A stretch of 64,000 nucleotides of DNA, taken from contig CAADRB010000016.1 of assembly GCA_900708905.1 (NCBI GenBank), positions 2,098,837 through 2,162,836 on the forward strand, in the 5' to 3' direction. This stretch comes from Hymenolepis diminuta. Taxonomy: Eukaryota; Platyhelminthes; Cestoda; Cyclophyllidea; Hymenolepididae. How positions within the stretch are numbered: the stretch's first letter is position 1; the number at the start of each line of letters is the position of its first letter. The notes beneath the pieces were generated by a model. That model made no database searches, was not told the DNA's origin, and worked only from the letters and a program-made list of their open reading frames with translations. This document shows positions 38,285 through 48,356 of the stretch, piece by piece. The translations under genes and the position numbers were made by a program.

Positions 38285-41200
38285 ATGGCGAACAAGCTTG
38301 TTGAAGCTGAAGAGCTGATGAAGAAGGCTCAAAAATGGTTTTATTAAATTTTATATACTTACATATGTAGCATGAAGACATCATTCCTTAAATGGTCACC
38401 AGATGTTGATAGCGCAGTAGATTACTATACCAAAGCCGCTGTAATTTATCGCAATTTTAAGAAGTCTCAAGAAGCAGCTGATTTATATATAAAGGTAAAT
38501 AAATAAAAAATCATAAATCATATTTAGATTGCTGACCTGCATGCTCAAAATGGTTCATTCTTTCATTGTGCGAAAGCCTATGAATCTGCTGCCTTGTTGT
38601 ATCGCGATTTAAATGATTATTATAAGGTTATTGACTGTCTCGAAACCGCTGGGAGAATTATGCGACAAAACGGAATTCCTGATTCCGCAACGACTCTTTA
38701 TAGCAAAGGAGCCAAGTAAGAAATCGGCGTTTTATGAGATAATTTTAATACTGCTTTATATTACTATTATTTTAGTAATTTCTGAGTGGCTTATGATATC
38801 CTCTATTTACTGTGTAAATATATACGTCTTATTTGCAATTAATTTTATTTGATGCTTAGGTTGCTGGAAACTGCCAAACCTGAAGATTCAGCTCACTTTT
38901 ATGGACTTGCTGCGGAAACCTCTGAAGTAGGTCATTTTGATTAAGGTTTTTATTTATTCTATTTATTTTGTATTTTTTTCGAAATTAATCTGTAAAATTG
39001 AACCTTTCTTTTGGACTGAATGTAAATACGGATTTAAAATTGCTTCTCATGAAATGGTATATGATTGCTGTATTTCTCTTAAATCGATATTGACCATCTT
39101 TGTGCTTAGTTTTGGTGATAATGTGGCTTTGTTGGTGCCTTCAATGTTTAAGTTAAGTAATATTTGCATTCAGTGACGGTAAACCTGTTAGCCGGATTCT
39201 TCTGATGCAGATGCAGAAAGAATGTGTGAATTAATTATATCTGTCTAAGCTGTATGATATTTTTCTGATAATTGATTAACTGGATTTCCACCTTTGGAAA
39301 GTAGATTATAACCTTGAGGTAAACTAATACATATTTATATCTCCTTACTATTTTCATCTCCCAAATTGATCGGATGTTTTACAAATATTTCCTTGATTTT
39401 TACAGATTTTAATTCACTTCATGGAGGTATTTACTATACACATTTTGAGCTGTATTTTTAACTATATTCTTCTGTGGATGATATGGGGATTATGTACCAT
39501 GCGTATGACCATTCAAAGCAGATTTATTTATCCAAATTGATTATCTTAGAAAATTGTACATGTATATAGCACACTATATTTGATTAAAATCCCATTCTAG
39601 CTTATGACCTCCAACATTGTTGTATTACTTACTATGGTGTGAGGTTGATCAATCTCTTTGAATACACTCTAGTTAAATTGAAAAATTGTTGGATTATTAT
39701 TGACCCTTCATTGCACTCGTCCTTAATCCATTACAAATTGGCGTAACGTAATTATGTGCTTAAATTTAACTTTAATTCATGGAATATTTCATTAGGTTGA
39801 ATGCAACAGAGTTTTCGGAGAAACAGCCAAAATCTAAGATGTGCATATTCATCTCTGGAGAGCTGTTAATCATCTTTATCATTTAAACTGATTTTGATAT
39901 TTTGTCCACTTCTAGTTAGAAGAGAAGTACCTACAGGCAGCCGATTTCGCCACCCAAGCTGCACGTGTTTGGGTGCGTATGCGGCGATTCAAGGAAGCTG
40001 ATGAGCAATTACGCCGTGCTATGCATTTAGCCGCTTCTGATACCTCAGATGAAGCCACCCAAACTGCCTATAAAGTCTCTGGAAAGGCTGTTGTCGCTCT
40101 GGTGATTATTAAGCTCGTTCAGGAGGATTCTGTCGCTGCAAACAAGGTCTATGGAGAGGCTATGGAGTAAGTATGAATTTATTCAATAGACAATTGTGTC
40201 AAATATCTGTTTGGTTTTCATACGTGATTGTCATATGTAGCTAATTATAATGATGCACACTGCTTGTTTAGTTAAATACTAGACCTAAACTGTTTAAAAA
40301 TCTTGAAACCTCTTAAATTCTCTTAGGAAGATTCTGTCGCTATAAGATAGTTTTATGCAGAAGCTTTGGAGAAAGTACTTATTCATTTAAGTAGTATATA
40401 GTTTTTATGAGTTAATTTTAATGGTGGAGTATTTGATAAGGACTTAAACGGAAATGGAAAGTATGACAATATATTAGGGTATCATGATGCTTGACTGCTT
40501 AAATAGTAGTCGTCTTATGCTTTAAACTAATGGGACCATCTAGACTTTTGGTTGAGGATATGTGCTGAATATTTATTCATTAGATATAAAAATTGTATTT
40601 TGAGACTATTCTAGCTTTTAGTCATTCTAAGTTTCCTGTTACCAATTGCATTAAATTGTGGCAGAAATATTTTTATTAACGTTCATTTTCATGCTTATTA
40701 TTATTTTAACTGAAGGATTTCAGTATTTTAAATTAAATTAGAAATCTCTGAGATTTGGGGGAATGGCTTGTAGCGCATGGTACACCAATAACCACTTTTG
40801 GTACAGCTACAGCCAAGCAGTCCGAATAGCGTCTAACAGAGTCCTCTATTATAAATTTGCTCCGAAATTAGCTAGGCTGTGCCCAAAGTAGCGAGAACAA
40901 GAAAGGTGTTGAGTGGAAAGGGCTTACTGATCCGTAAGCGATGAGGTAGTAAGAATTTTATTATGTGAATAGAGCTCCGTATGAGATGACAGAGTGAGAA
41001 TATTATTATGTGAAGTGAGCTCAATACGAGATGAGATAGTAAGAATTTTGAGCGAACAGAGCTCCTTATGAGTCGCTGTCCACGAGCTTGGTCCTTAAAT
41101 TCAAACAACGCTTATCTGCAGGGATATTGATTGCTGATTGCCTGAGGAAGCCTTTGCACGCGAACTCCACAGCTTTACGTACATGTTCTCTATTTTATTA

Positions 41201-41880
41201 ATGCTTAGAACTCTCTCAACATGTGTTGCATGTTAAAACTACTAATAACACGGTGGTATATACTTTTTAAAATTATATTTATTGGAAAGGGAGATAAAGG
41301 TACAAATTTCTTTCGATTTCGAGTGTCGGTTGGAGATGATTGATAGCTCATCAAAGTATAGCTGGGATGTTATTTCCTTTCAATTAGTACGCATAAGCCT
41401 ATCAATTGAACGAGTGTATTTTCATTTTAATTTAATGCTACTGCAGTCTTGAAAAATAAAAAATGTTGAATGTGCATTTGGACATTGGAACTATGTCTCA
41501 AATGTATATTTTTTGTTAAAGCCGGTCTCAAAACCACTTAGTAAAATCATTTGTCTGCCTATTTCCAGGAAATATCGCTTTGGGGAAACAGATGATGCAA
41601 TGGCTGTTGCAAGGTTGATTCAAGTTTATGAGTCTTACGATCCTGCTGCTGCATCTGAAGCACTCTCTCAGCCCACTTTCCGAAATCTCGAGACTGAGGT
41701 TAACTACTTGCTAATGTGCTTCTTAAACAGGAATTCGATAGCTTGTTGCTTATATTCTTTTCCCCTTTTCAGTTTGCTCGTCTCGCTCGAACAATAAAAT
41801 TCCCTGAAGGATTTGGAGGCCAGGAATCTATGGCGACAGGAGCTCCGGTTAATAGTGAGGAATTAGAGGATATATGCTGA
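38285..41880 (+). CDS. NAPG: Gamma-soluble NSF attachment protein (gamma-SNAP), 7 exons
   Basis: Cytosolic adaptor of the SNAP family, which helps the ATPase NSF take apart SNARE complexes after membrane fusion; gamma-SNAP serves an endosomal subset. Exons: 38285-38337, 38371-38494, 38528-38715, 38860-38926, 39916-40166, 41569-41698, 41773-41880; 306 residues against about 312 in vertebrates. All phases agree. Recognisable stretches are FLKWSPDVDSAVDYYTKAAV near the N-terminus, the helical TPR-like repeats through the middle, SQPTFRNLETEFARLARTIK and an acidic tail ending in Cys. The first two introns are only 33 nt. A second AG at 41730 would give an intron of 32 nt and add 14 in-frame residues; homology favours skipping them. 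It starts 746 bases after the GGA stop, on the same strand. Confidence 0.95.
40324..40390 (+). pseudogene. Decayed duplicate of gamma-SNAP exon 5 end
   Basis: The stretch from AGGAAGATTCTGTCGCTATA onward repeats the end of exon 5 and the start of its intron (40119-40185, beginning CAGGAGGATTCTGTCGCTGC) about 205 bases downstream. The copy contains in-frame stops and its donor GTAAGT has become AAAGTA, so it is not usable as an exon. Weak similarity continues past both copies, which suggests a tandem duplication of 200 bases or so that has since decayed. Confidence 0.7.
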
Positions 41881-42175
41881 GATAAGATTAAGGGAAGTTA
41901 TTGTGATATCAAATATGACTTATTCATTTACAATGAATGCAATTGTGTTGTGTTTCGCGAAACCGTGGCATTATGTTCATTCCAAATTTTCCTTATTGTT
42001 TATAAATAGATGAATTAATGTGCTTGAATTCAGTGTTCTCTATTTGGGTCAAACTGTAGTCAGCTAGAGGGAGTGTGTTCGGGTTGGGAATATGCTCCAT
42101 CTCCATTTCATGGGGTAGAAGTTAATGTATATACAAGACTAATGTTAGACTCAATATTCGTTATATGAATATAAA

Positions 42176-42181
42176 AATAAA
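42176..42181 (+). terminator. Candidate polyadenylation signal of gamma-SNAP
   Basis: A canonical AATAAA hexamer lies about 300 bases after the gamma-SNAP stop codon and about 140 bases before the next start codon. An AT-rich tract follows. It is the best-placed signal between the two genes, although AATAAA is frequent by chance in such DNA. Confidence 0.4.
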
Positions 42182-42324
42182 TTTAGAAATATTTGTACTC
42201 ATGAGTAGTATTAGAGTTTTAATGTCTTAGTTCAGATGTTTACAATATTGCAGTGCACTTCAATTTTTATGAAAATGAGGCGCAATATTTAACTTAGTTA
42301 TCAGTTATCGAACATTGTTTTGTG

Positions 42325-43314
42325 ATGTCTAATTCTGAATCAATTTTCTCGTCATCTCAAAGAAGTGTCAGCGATTGTTCTTCATTAATAGGAAGAAGAA
42401 TACAGAGATTTCGAGACTGGAAATCTCCGAACTCTCAAACCTGGAATCATGCAATGGATGTCTGGAATCAGAGTTTGAGGAACGAGCCGAATAAATATTC
42501 AAACACAAAGACATCCGGTAATTTTGCTATTAAGTTCTAACTTTGTAGATTCTTCTAAATCTCTTGATCCAATAGAGTAAAACTTTAATTACCAAAGTTG
42601 TTATCTTTAGGGAAAAGCTTGGCGATGTCTTGAAGTTGCTTTCGTCACTTAAATCCCTCGTAAGTGAATTTTATTCCAGTAAATTTTAAGGCTCCTAATC
42701 CTGAAAATGCTAATACCTCTAGTAAGGTGAATTTTGGAAACGGTATATCTTCTTATTCCTTGAAGCTGATGTCAAACAAAGTCTTGCGAATCTCTCTGAG
42801 ATTGCAGAAAAGCTCTCTGTAGCTGCAAATGAATTTCAACATCAGTTTGATTTTAATGAAGTTGGTGAACTTTCCGAATCTCCAAGTTTCTTGAATGGGG
42901 TAGGTTTCAATATCAATTTTGATGCTTATATGCACAAATTTTAAGGGAAAGTGTTTTACTTTTCTTATTTAGGCAGATAATGAGCAAAATACCTCATCTA
43001 ATATCAAGTCTGATGCTTTATTGGATTCTGTTAAAGCCCTTGAAGAAGAAATCCGGAAATTACCAGAATTAATCGAAAAGTTTATATTTTAATTTTTGGA
43101 ACTTATTCATTTTAGTTCTAAAAGACAATTTGAGGAAGAAATTATTAGATATTATGAAGAACAGGCGGATAAATTACTGTCTTCAACTATAGAAACATGT
43201 TTGTATGCTTCCAATAACTTTTGTATTTCGTATTTGATCTTATCTAGATCCATCTCCAAGGAAAAGATAGATGAACTAGTTTCTTTTGCTACCAAAGAAC
43301 CTACTGAAATGTGA
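42325..43314 (+). CDS. Coiled-coil protein of unknown function, 8 exons
   Basis: I do not recognise the family. Exons: 42325-42517, 42549-42576, 42611-42659, 42691-42721, 42766-42899, 42973-43079, 43116-43202, 43248-43314; 231 residues, every phase closes correctly. Introns are 31, 34, 31, 44, 73, 36 and 45 nt, and two exons are only 28 and 31 nt. The N-terminal 60 residues are Ser-rich and contain RRIQRFRDWK and a WNHAMDVWNQSL stretch. The rest is heptad-like and charged (SLANLSEIAEKLSVAANEF; SVKALEEEIRKLPELIEK; RQFEEEIIRYYEEQ), suggesting coiled coils. There is no signal peptide, membrane segment or Cys/His cluster. It begins 444 bases after gamma-SNAP. Small coiled-coil subunits of tethering or kinetochore complexes look like this, but nothing decides between them. 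Confidence 0.78.
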
Positions 43315-44589
43315 AGGCTGGATTGATTCGCTCAATTTTTGCCATGTTTCGTTTTAATATTTTTTTTATAGATGTGTGCATTCTTGTTTTGAAATAAGTG
43401 AATGTGGTAAATATATTTTAATATGCAATCGGGGAGAGTTATTAAGATGGCATTCGAATAATTATTATAGCGTTGTCTTGAGTTTTTTAAGTAATTATCA
43501 CCAGTTTTTGTCGAACGTTTTCCGACGCTCATATTTGGTAGTTGCATCATAGTGCCTCCCTGGAAAGTGGCTCCTCTATTTTAACAAAAAGAGCTTCAGT
43601 CTGGTTAGTTAATTTTAGAATAAAGTGATAAAAACAATAGCAATGAAGAAGTTATGAGATCATTTCTATTCATTAATTTAGAAGTTATGATCTGTTTTCT
43701 AAAAGTTTGGTTTATTGAGAACCTACAATGTTTGTCCAAGACAGTACATGACAAGAAAAAGCGGAGACCTAGAAATAGTGCAAGAAGCAAGTGTATATAC
43801 ACGTGTGAGTCGTGTACAGAGCCGTGCGTCGAGGATACTCTATGAAGACGACCATCTCCAAGTGTTACAGGCTTATCGTCTTGTGATATTCTACTTCTTA
43901 CAATTAAGTAGACAGACAGTGTGGAATAATGTTTAACCCATTTTAATATCTGAATGCCTTTTCGGGGGTAGTAATTATCCTCCTAACTGGTTTAGTCTTT
44001 ACGTCCATATGCAATTGATTCTCTCAATAATATGCGCTGATAATTGCGATTATTCATACCAATAAAGCAACTATATTAGATTATGTGGGGAGACGGTATT
44101 CGGAGAAGAATCGAAAGCTTTGTAAAAAGCAATAATTTTATTGCATGCTCTCTTTTAGTTGTCCGATTAAACTTTATTTCTTTTCTGATATAGTCTCTAT
44201 TTCTGTTCAGAATTTTATTTTCTACTTTTATGTCATCCAGGACTGGGGACTCTACCGGTATTCAATAACTTTTATTCGCTTCTCTTTCTAACTTTTTTCC
44301 CTTATCTTCTCTTATGATATAGTTAGCACATCAGTGACCATTCTCTTTTTATGTTCCCTATATCTGGTCAATTTCATCAACAAACGTACTTTTTTCTAAA
44401 GAAACTATTATGCCACTTCTAAGTATGTTGTGTCCCCTTTAACTTCCTTCCTAATGTAGATTCCACATCCGAAAATTAGTTTCTTTCCTTACCAAGCAGT
44501 TCATTTAATTTTTTTCATCTTATTTTTACATTCTTCCATTCTATATAACCTCTGACGCCAACACAACTCGTTTATATATGTTTGATTAT

Positions 44590-44775
44590 TGAAAAAGGTG
44601 GCAGCTACAGCAGAGAGGAAATAGTTTACGGAAAGGGTAAATAGACTTAGGTCATAGGATTCCGCATAATTTTTACTCTTCTCTGCTCGAATAATATATG
44701 CTACTGTTTTTGTTGAAAAATCTTTTGAATAGACCTGAACTGAACCCGTTGTCAATGTCAGGGATGGCATTCTGA
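44590..44775. repeat. Dispersed repeat, partner of the GGA intron 6 copy
   Basis: It aligns by eye with 30700-30885 in the same orientation over its whole length with many substitutions and small gaps. A 97-codon minus-strand open frame (44501-44794) covers it, but the other copy is interrupted, so the frame is probably accidental or a relic of a mobile-element protein. Confidence 0.5.
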
Positions 44776-46554
44776 TTTGTGGTATTTCAACCACCCTTAT
44801 CTTTTATAATCTTGAAACAATCACAATTTCGGCACTGGAAGTCTCTGTCGGTCGTTGCGCTTCTCCTTATATTCTCTCTCATCTTCAATGAAGCAGATCA
44901 GTTGACTTACGGAAATCGGCCTCAGGGTTTTCCAAATTTATCAACACAAAACTCCCTCGAATTCAGATTTGTTTTGGCATCAAGTAAATTGTAAATTTTC
45001 TGAAAGTTCACAATTTTTCCCTCGTATGATCAAACGTTTAATATTTCATCCCGGATACTCAACATTTTCTGACAGTCTGACTTTCATAGCGTCTAGAAAA
45101 ATCTTATCGCCTCACGGGTTTTCAATTCGCACGTCTAGTTTTTTTTTCGTCTTGTGTTTTTTGTGACTTGATAGAAAGCGAACTGTCACTTATTATACTT
45201 GCAGTGGTCTCTCGATTTGAAAAGTCCCTTGCAAAACTATGTGAAACACAACCCTCTATTAGTATCTACGGCGTAAATTTGGGTAAATTTGGGCCGGTAA
45301 ATCAGCGATCGTGAGATGGGGAATTAAGCATCCCAGTTAACTGGAGGGAGTGCAAATCCTGTGTACCAACATATCTCTTCTAGAGTCTATAAAGAAGTAG
45401 AAATATAATCTTTAAAACAAGGAGACAATATGAAGATTACAGCGAAGACAATCGCTTGGTCAGCAGAAAAGTGGGTTAAATCCCCCGATTTGTGTGGGTA
45501 TTTATACAGACTGATAGGTAGTTGGGCCATGTTCACATTTGATTAGGATTTTATCATTAACAAAATACAAAAAAGAACAAAAAACATCAGAATATTAAGC
45601 ATATTTTGTCACATGGAACTGCTAACAATCAAATTCACTTTGGAAAGCGCTTATTTTAATTAATACCTAATAATTATTCACCCTCTGCTCTTCTGATGAA
45701 AACTATGGAAAATATTTCCCTCATGTTACCCACCGAACGTGTCTATCAGCTCCCGTTCATGTAATTCATCTCTCATCACCTATTCCTGTGAGGAGAATCC
45801 CGTGGGCACAAGGTTATACAAAACCTAGTTTAATCACCTAAAATGTAAAAAGACTGTGATGTCGCCTCAAAGCTCGATTCTATTCTATCTCCTTCAGTCA
45901 GCTCGCACATGACTCGTCCCTTGGTCCTGAAGCAATTTATCGACTTTCTCGCGCTACACAGCACATGCATATTGAACTAAGCTCTGCCATTTGGCCACAG
46001 TTATCCTTTTTCCGTTCCATTCTTTCAGATAGCCTAATCGAATATTTTTGATGCACTCGAAAGGAACTCGCAAGCCTTACCTTTCGTGGACTGGATTATC
46101 GATTATTGAATTCCCACATTCACATCTGGATATGCAAGATCATCCGTGAAAAACTCATTGTCTCAGCTATTTCCTAACCAGGCCGCCATTTATTTATCAC
46201 ATAACCAATCCTATACAAGTTACTTTATTTTGTTAATAAAAGAAAACCGTTGTCTTAGTCAAGTCTTCTTCCTTCCTCAACCTTAAGTATGAGTTGTGTG
46301 AATCCGTTATAAAACCTCCTAATGTAAATAAAAGACTACTGTTATTCCTTCCTCCTGTCATTAGGCTATGAAAAGTAATAGCTTAATAAGTTTTCCATTG
46401 AACAGTCGTAAACGCTACTCGAATGTCCCGCCATACAGATGAGTGATCCATATTAAGGATGAATCCCAAGCCTGACTAAGGAAGGGGCTTTTCAACACTA
46501 CTGAGGGACTCGCAGCCTGTCATTCGTTTTTAAATTGGTATGGTTGGGTCAAGC

Positions 46555-46960
46555 TATATCACTTGATGCTAGCTGCTGAGCCTCGAGTCTGCGACCTCTG
46601 ATTTAGCTGACGTAAACGATTCCCGAAGGTTCCTTTTTCTCTAATACATCACTTAATCTCCAGATAAATGCTGACCGTTTAGTATAAAGCAAATGCGATT
46701 CCACTAACCTTTCAAAAAACCTAAAACAGGATCTGTGAATCCCCAAGTCCACTAATGGAAGCACTGAGTAAATAGAATTATTCTGGAGTCGCTCTAACTA
46801 TAAGCTCACATACTACCACTACTCTTGTTGAGTAAAATTAACCAGACTCGATTGGCCAACCACATCTCCAGATGTGCAGGGATTAGCAAAAGCCTACAAT
46901 TACAACCTGATTATCGAATATTTTTGATTTTTCAGGACTTAGTTATCCTCAGGCCACGTG
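46555..46960 (-). mobile_element. SINE-like copies 3 and 4 (degenerate)
   Basis: Read on the minus strand, 46885 to 46769 gives ATCCCTGCACATCTGGAGATG, CAACAAGAGTAG, GTGAGCTTATAG and ACTCCAGAATAATTC, the same ordered blocks as the body of the better copy at 47213-47386. Separately, about 46625 to 46555 gives a tRNA-like head with CAGAGGTCGCAGACTCGAGGC, whose body is no longer recognisable. Confidence 0.5.
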
Positions 46961-47009
46961 GCAGAAAGCTTCAAGGCCGGCAAAGGGCGGTTACTTACAA
47001 CACTTGACT

Positions 47010-47155
47010 GGGATAGAGAGGTATCCTAGGTCCGCTCATATGAGAGACATCCTACCAATACCAATTCTTGACCAGAAGTAACAGTATATTAACTCGTTCA
47101 CACCACTGAATGAGCACCGATTAGGTAGGCGTGCACACCGACGACCACGCCATCA
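47010..47155 (-). mobile_element. SINE-like copy 5
   Basis: On the minus strand this reads ATCGGTGCTCATTCAGTGGTG, then CTTCTGGTCAAGAATTGG, CATATGAGCGGACC and ATACCTCTCTATCCC, parallel to the adjacent copy at 47213-47386. Only a truncated tRNA-like head remains before it. The two copies stand in the same orientation less than 100 bases apart. Confidence 0.55.
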
Positions 47156-47174
47156 TCGGCGTATAAAAGGCCCT

Positions 47175-47202
47175 GTGAACTTCCATCATGGAAAATGTTC
47201 AC
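47175..47202. repeat. Hairpin between two SINE-like copies
   Basis: GTGAAC-TTCCAT pairs with ATGGAA-(AAT)-GTTCAC around a single-base loop, giving a 12-bp stem with one three-base bulge. It lies between the two neighbouring SINE-like bodies and may be part of the older element. Confidence 0.7.
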
Positions 47203-47212
47203 AACACTTTAC

Positions 47213-47386
47213 TTAGGTAGAGAGGAGGTATTCTGGAATGACTCTTTCGAGCTCACATTATGCCACATCTCTCTTGTTGACCAGAACTAACTAGGACAAT
47301 CCACACCACCGGATGTGCACCGATGAGCATCAAACGCGAGACCTCTAACTTATCAGACGTGCATATTGACCACTGAGCTAGGGAGG
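47213..47386 (-). mobile_element. SINE-like copy 6, best-preserved tRNA head
   Basis: Read on the minus strand from 47386: the A box TAGCTCAGTGG matches the pol III consensus exactly, and a B-box-like GTTTGATGCTC follows at normal tRNA spacing. The body then gives CATCGGTGCACATCCGGTGG, AGTTCTGGTCAACAAGAGAG, GAAAGAGTCATTCCAGAATA and CCTCTCTACC. The same ordered blocks occur in the copies at 26594, 46769 and 47010. It lies about 145 bases downstream of the gag ORF on the same strand. Confidence 0.65.
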
Positions 47387-47531
47387 AACAAAGGAACTAT
47401 AAGAATACAAGTATTCATCTCATATACAACCAAAATCCAACAAGACAAGATCTTTAAAAAGTGCTAATAAAAGGTTATATTCAGTAAACAAAATAGAGTA
47501 AGACGTATTGGGTGGATACATCATTATAGAT

Positions 47532-48356
47532 TTAGAACTGGAAATTTGACACGTAATCCGTAAACATACACGGGGGCCGACATTTCCGAGCTTTATCACC
47601 AAATTTCCTGTGATAATAGCAAATCTTGATTTCTTGATCAGTAAAGTCGACCCTAGGAGGGTCGTAATTGAGGTCCAATGGCCCAAAATCATCACAGTCT
47701 TCACGCTCAATATAAAGTTCTGCCACCTGTTCCTCCAGAGCATTTATTCGCTCTTCAAGTTTCTTAGTGTCCGCTGCAGATCGTGAGGACCCGATTTTAG
47801 ACAAGGCAGAGGTGATCTGTAAATCCGGAAGGGCTTTGTGCACATTGTCTGCCATTTCAGCCAGTTGCTCTGATGTCAAACTTTTTGGGGAAAGTTCGAC
47901 AAATTTCCGGGTGAGGGGAGATAGGCTATCCAGGAATGTTTCACGAGCATTACTCTCAATTTTCCTTCGGGAAAGAAGACCGGACGGTTTTGAAACCTCG
48001 CTTTTGGCCTGCTTCAGCTGCGTAGAAGGGCCAATTACTCTAATAACTTCCGCTTTCAGTTTGGTATAAGGATCGCTCGAAGGCACTGAACGAAAGAAGT
48101 GAGTTAGTTGTCCTATTACGCGATCAGGAAGCTTAACTTCCACGTGCTCGTACATTTCCCACTCGTCAGTAATTCCTGCATTATGAAAGCTTACTTCAAC
48201 AGAACAAAACCACGAATATGGAGAGGAATACCAGAAGTCTGGGAGTTGGAATGAGTGGTCGCCATAATCATCTGTGAAAAGCGAAACCGCCATTACTTCA
48301 GATACGCGAACTACTGAAGTTAAACAAATCCTCTGGCTGATTACAAAGTAATTCAA
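47532..48356 (-). CDS. Ty3/gypsy-type retrotransposon Gag, intact and isolated
   Basis: A 274-codon ORF without introns, by far the longest in the window and more GC-rich than its surroundings. Translation may start at Met1 or at Met22 (48293), just before the conserved part. LPDFWYSSPYSWFCSVEVSF and DPYTKLKAEVI are the classic start of the capsid-like domain of flatworm and arthropod gypsy Gags, and LTSEQLAEMADNV is its end. A coiled-coil-like stretch and a zinc-knuckle variant follow, C-x2-H-x9-C-x3-C at residues 246-263. The protein stops 11 residues later. No protease, reverse transcriptase or integrase follows, and no flanking LTR pair was recognised. It is either a fragment of a young insertion or a domesticated Gag. 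Confidence 0.85.
   Translation of the reverse strand: MNYFVISQRICLTSVVRVSEVMAVSLFTDDYGDHSFQLPDFWYSSPYSWFCSVEVSFHNAGITDEWEMYEHVEVKLPDRVIGQLTHFFRSVPSSDPYTKLKAEVIRVIGPSTQLKQAKSEVSKPSGLLSRRKIESNARETFLDSLSPLTRKFVELSPKSLTSEQLAEMADNVHKALPDLQITSALSKIGSSRSAADTKKLEERINALEEQVAELYIEREDCDDFGPLDLNYDPPRVDFTDQEIKICYYHRKFGDKARKCRPPCMFTDYVSNFQF

Larger units (their letters stand above)
43315..47307. other. Repeat-bearing intergenic region
   Basis: No gene supported. Open stretches at 43654-43936 and 44779-45166 lack motifs and splice context. The part near 44590-44770 is the partner of the repeat in GGA intron 6. From about 46555 onward the DNA is more GC-rich and is made largely of degenerate SINE-like copies on the minus strand. 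Confidence 0.5.

Noticed and set aside
43654..43936. Two overlapping plus-strand frames with a more GC-rich stretch
   Set aside because: The frames overlap in different registers and show neither motifs nor coherent splice sites. Possibly a decayed element, but not supportable.
44779..45166. Overlapping frames with a hydrophobic stretch (VALLLIFSLIF) resembling a signal or membrane segment
   Set aside because: No conserved domain follows, the frames shift, and the region adjoins a known repeat copy.
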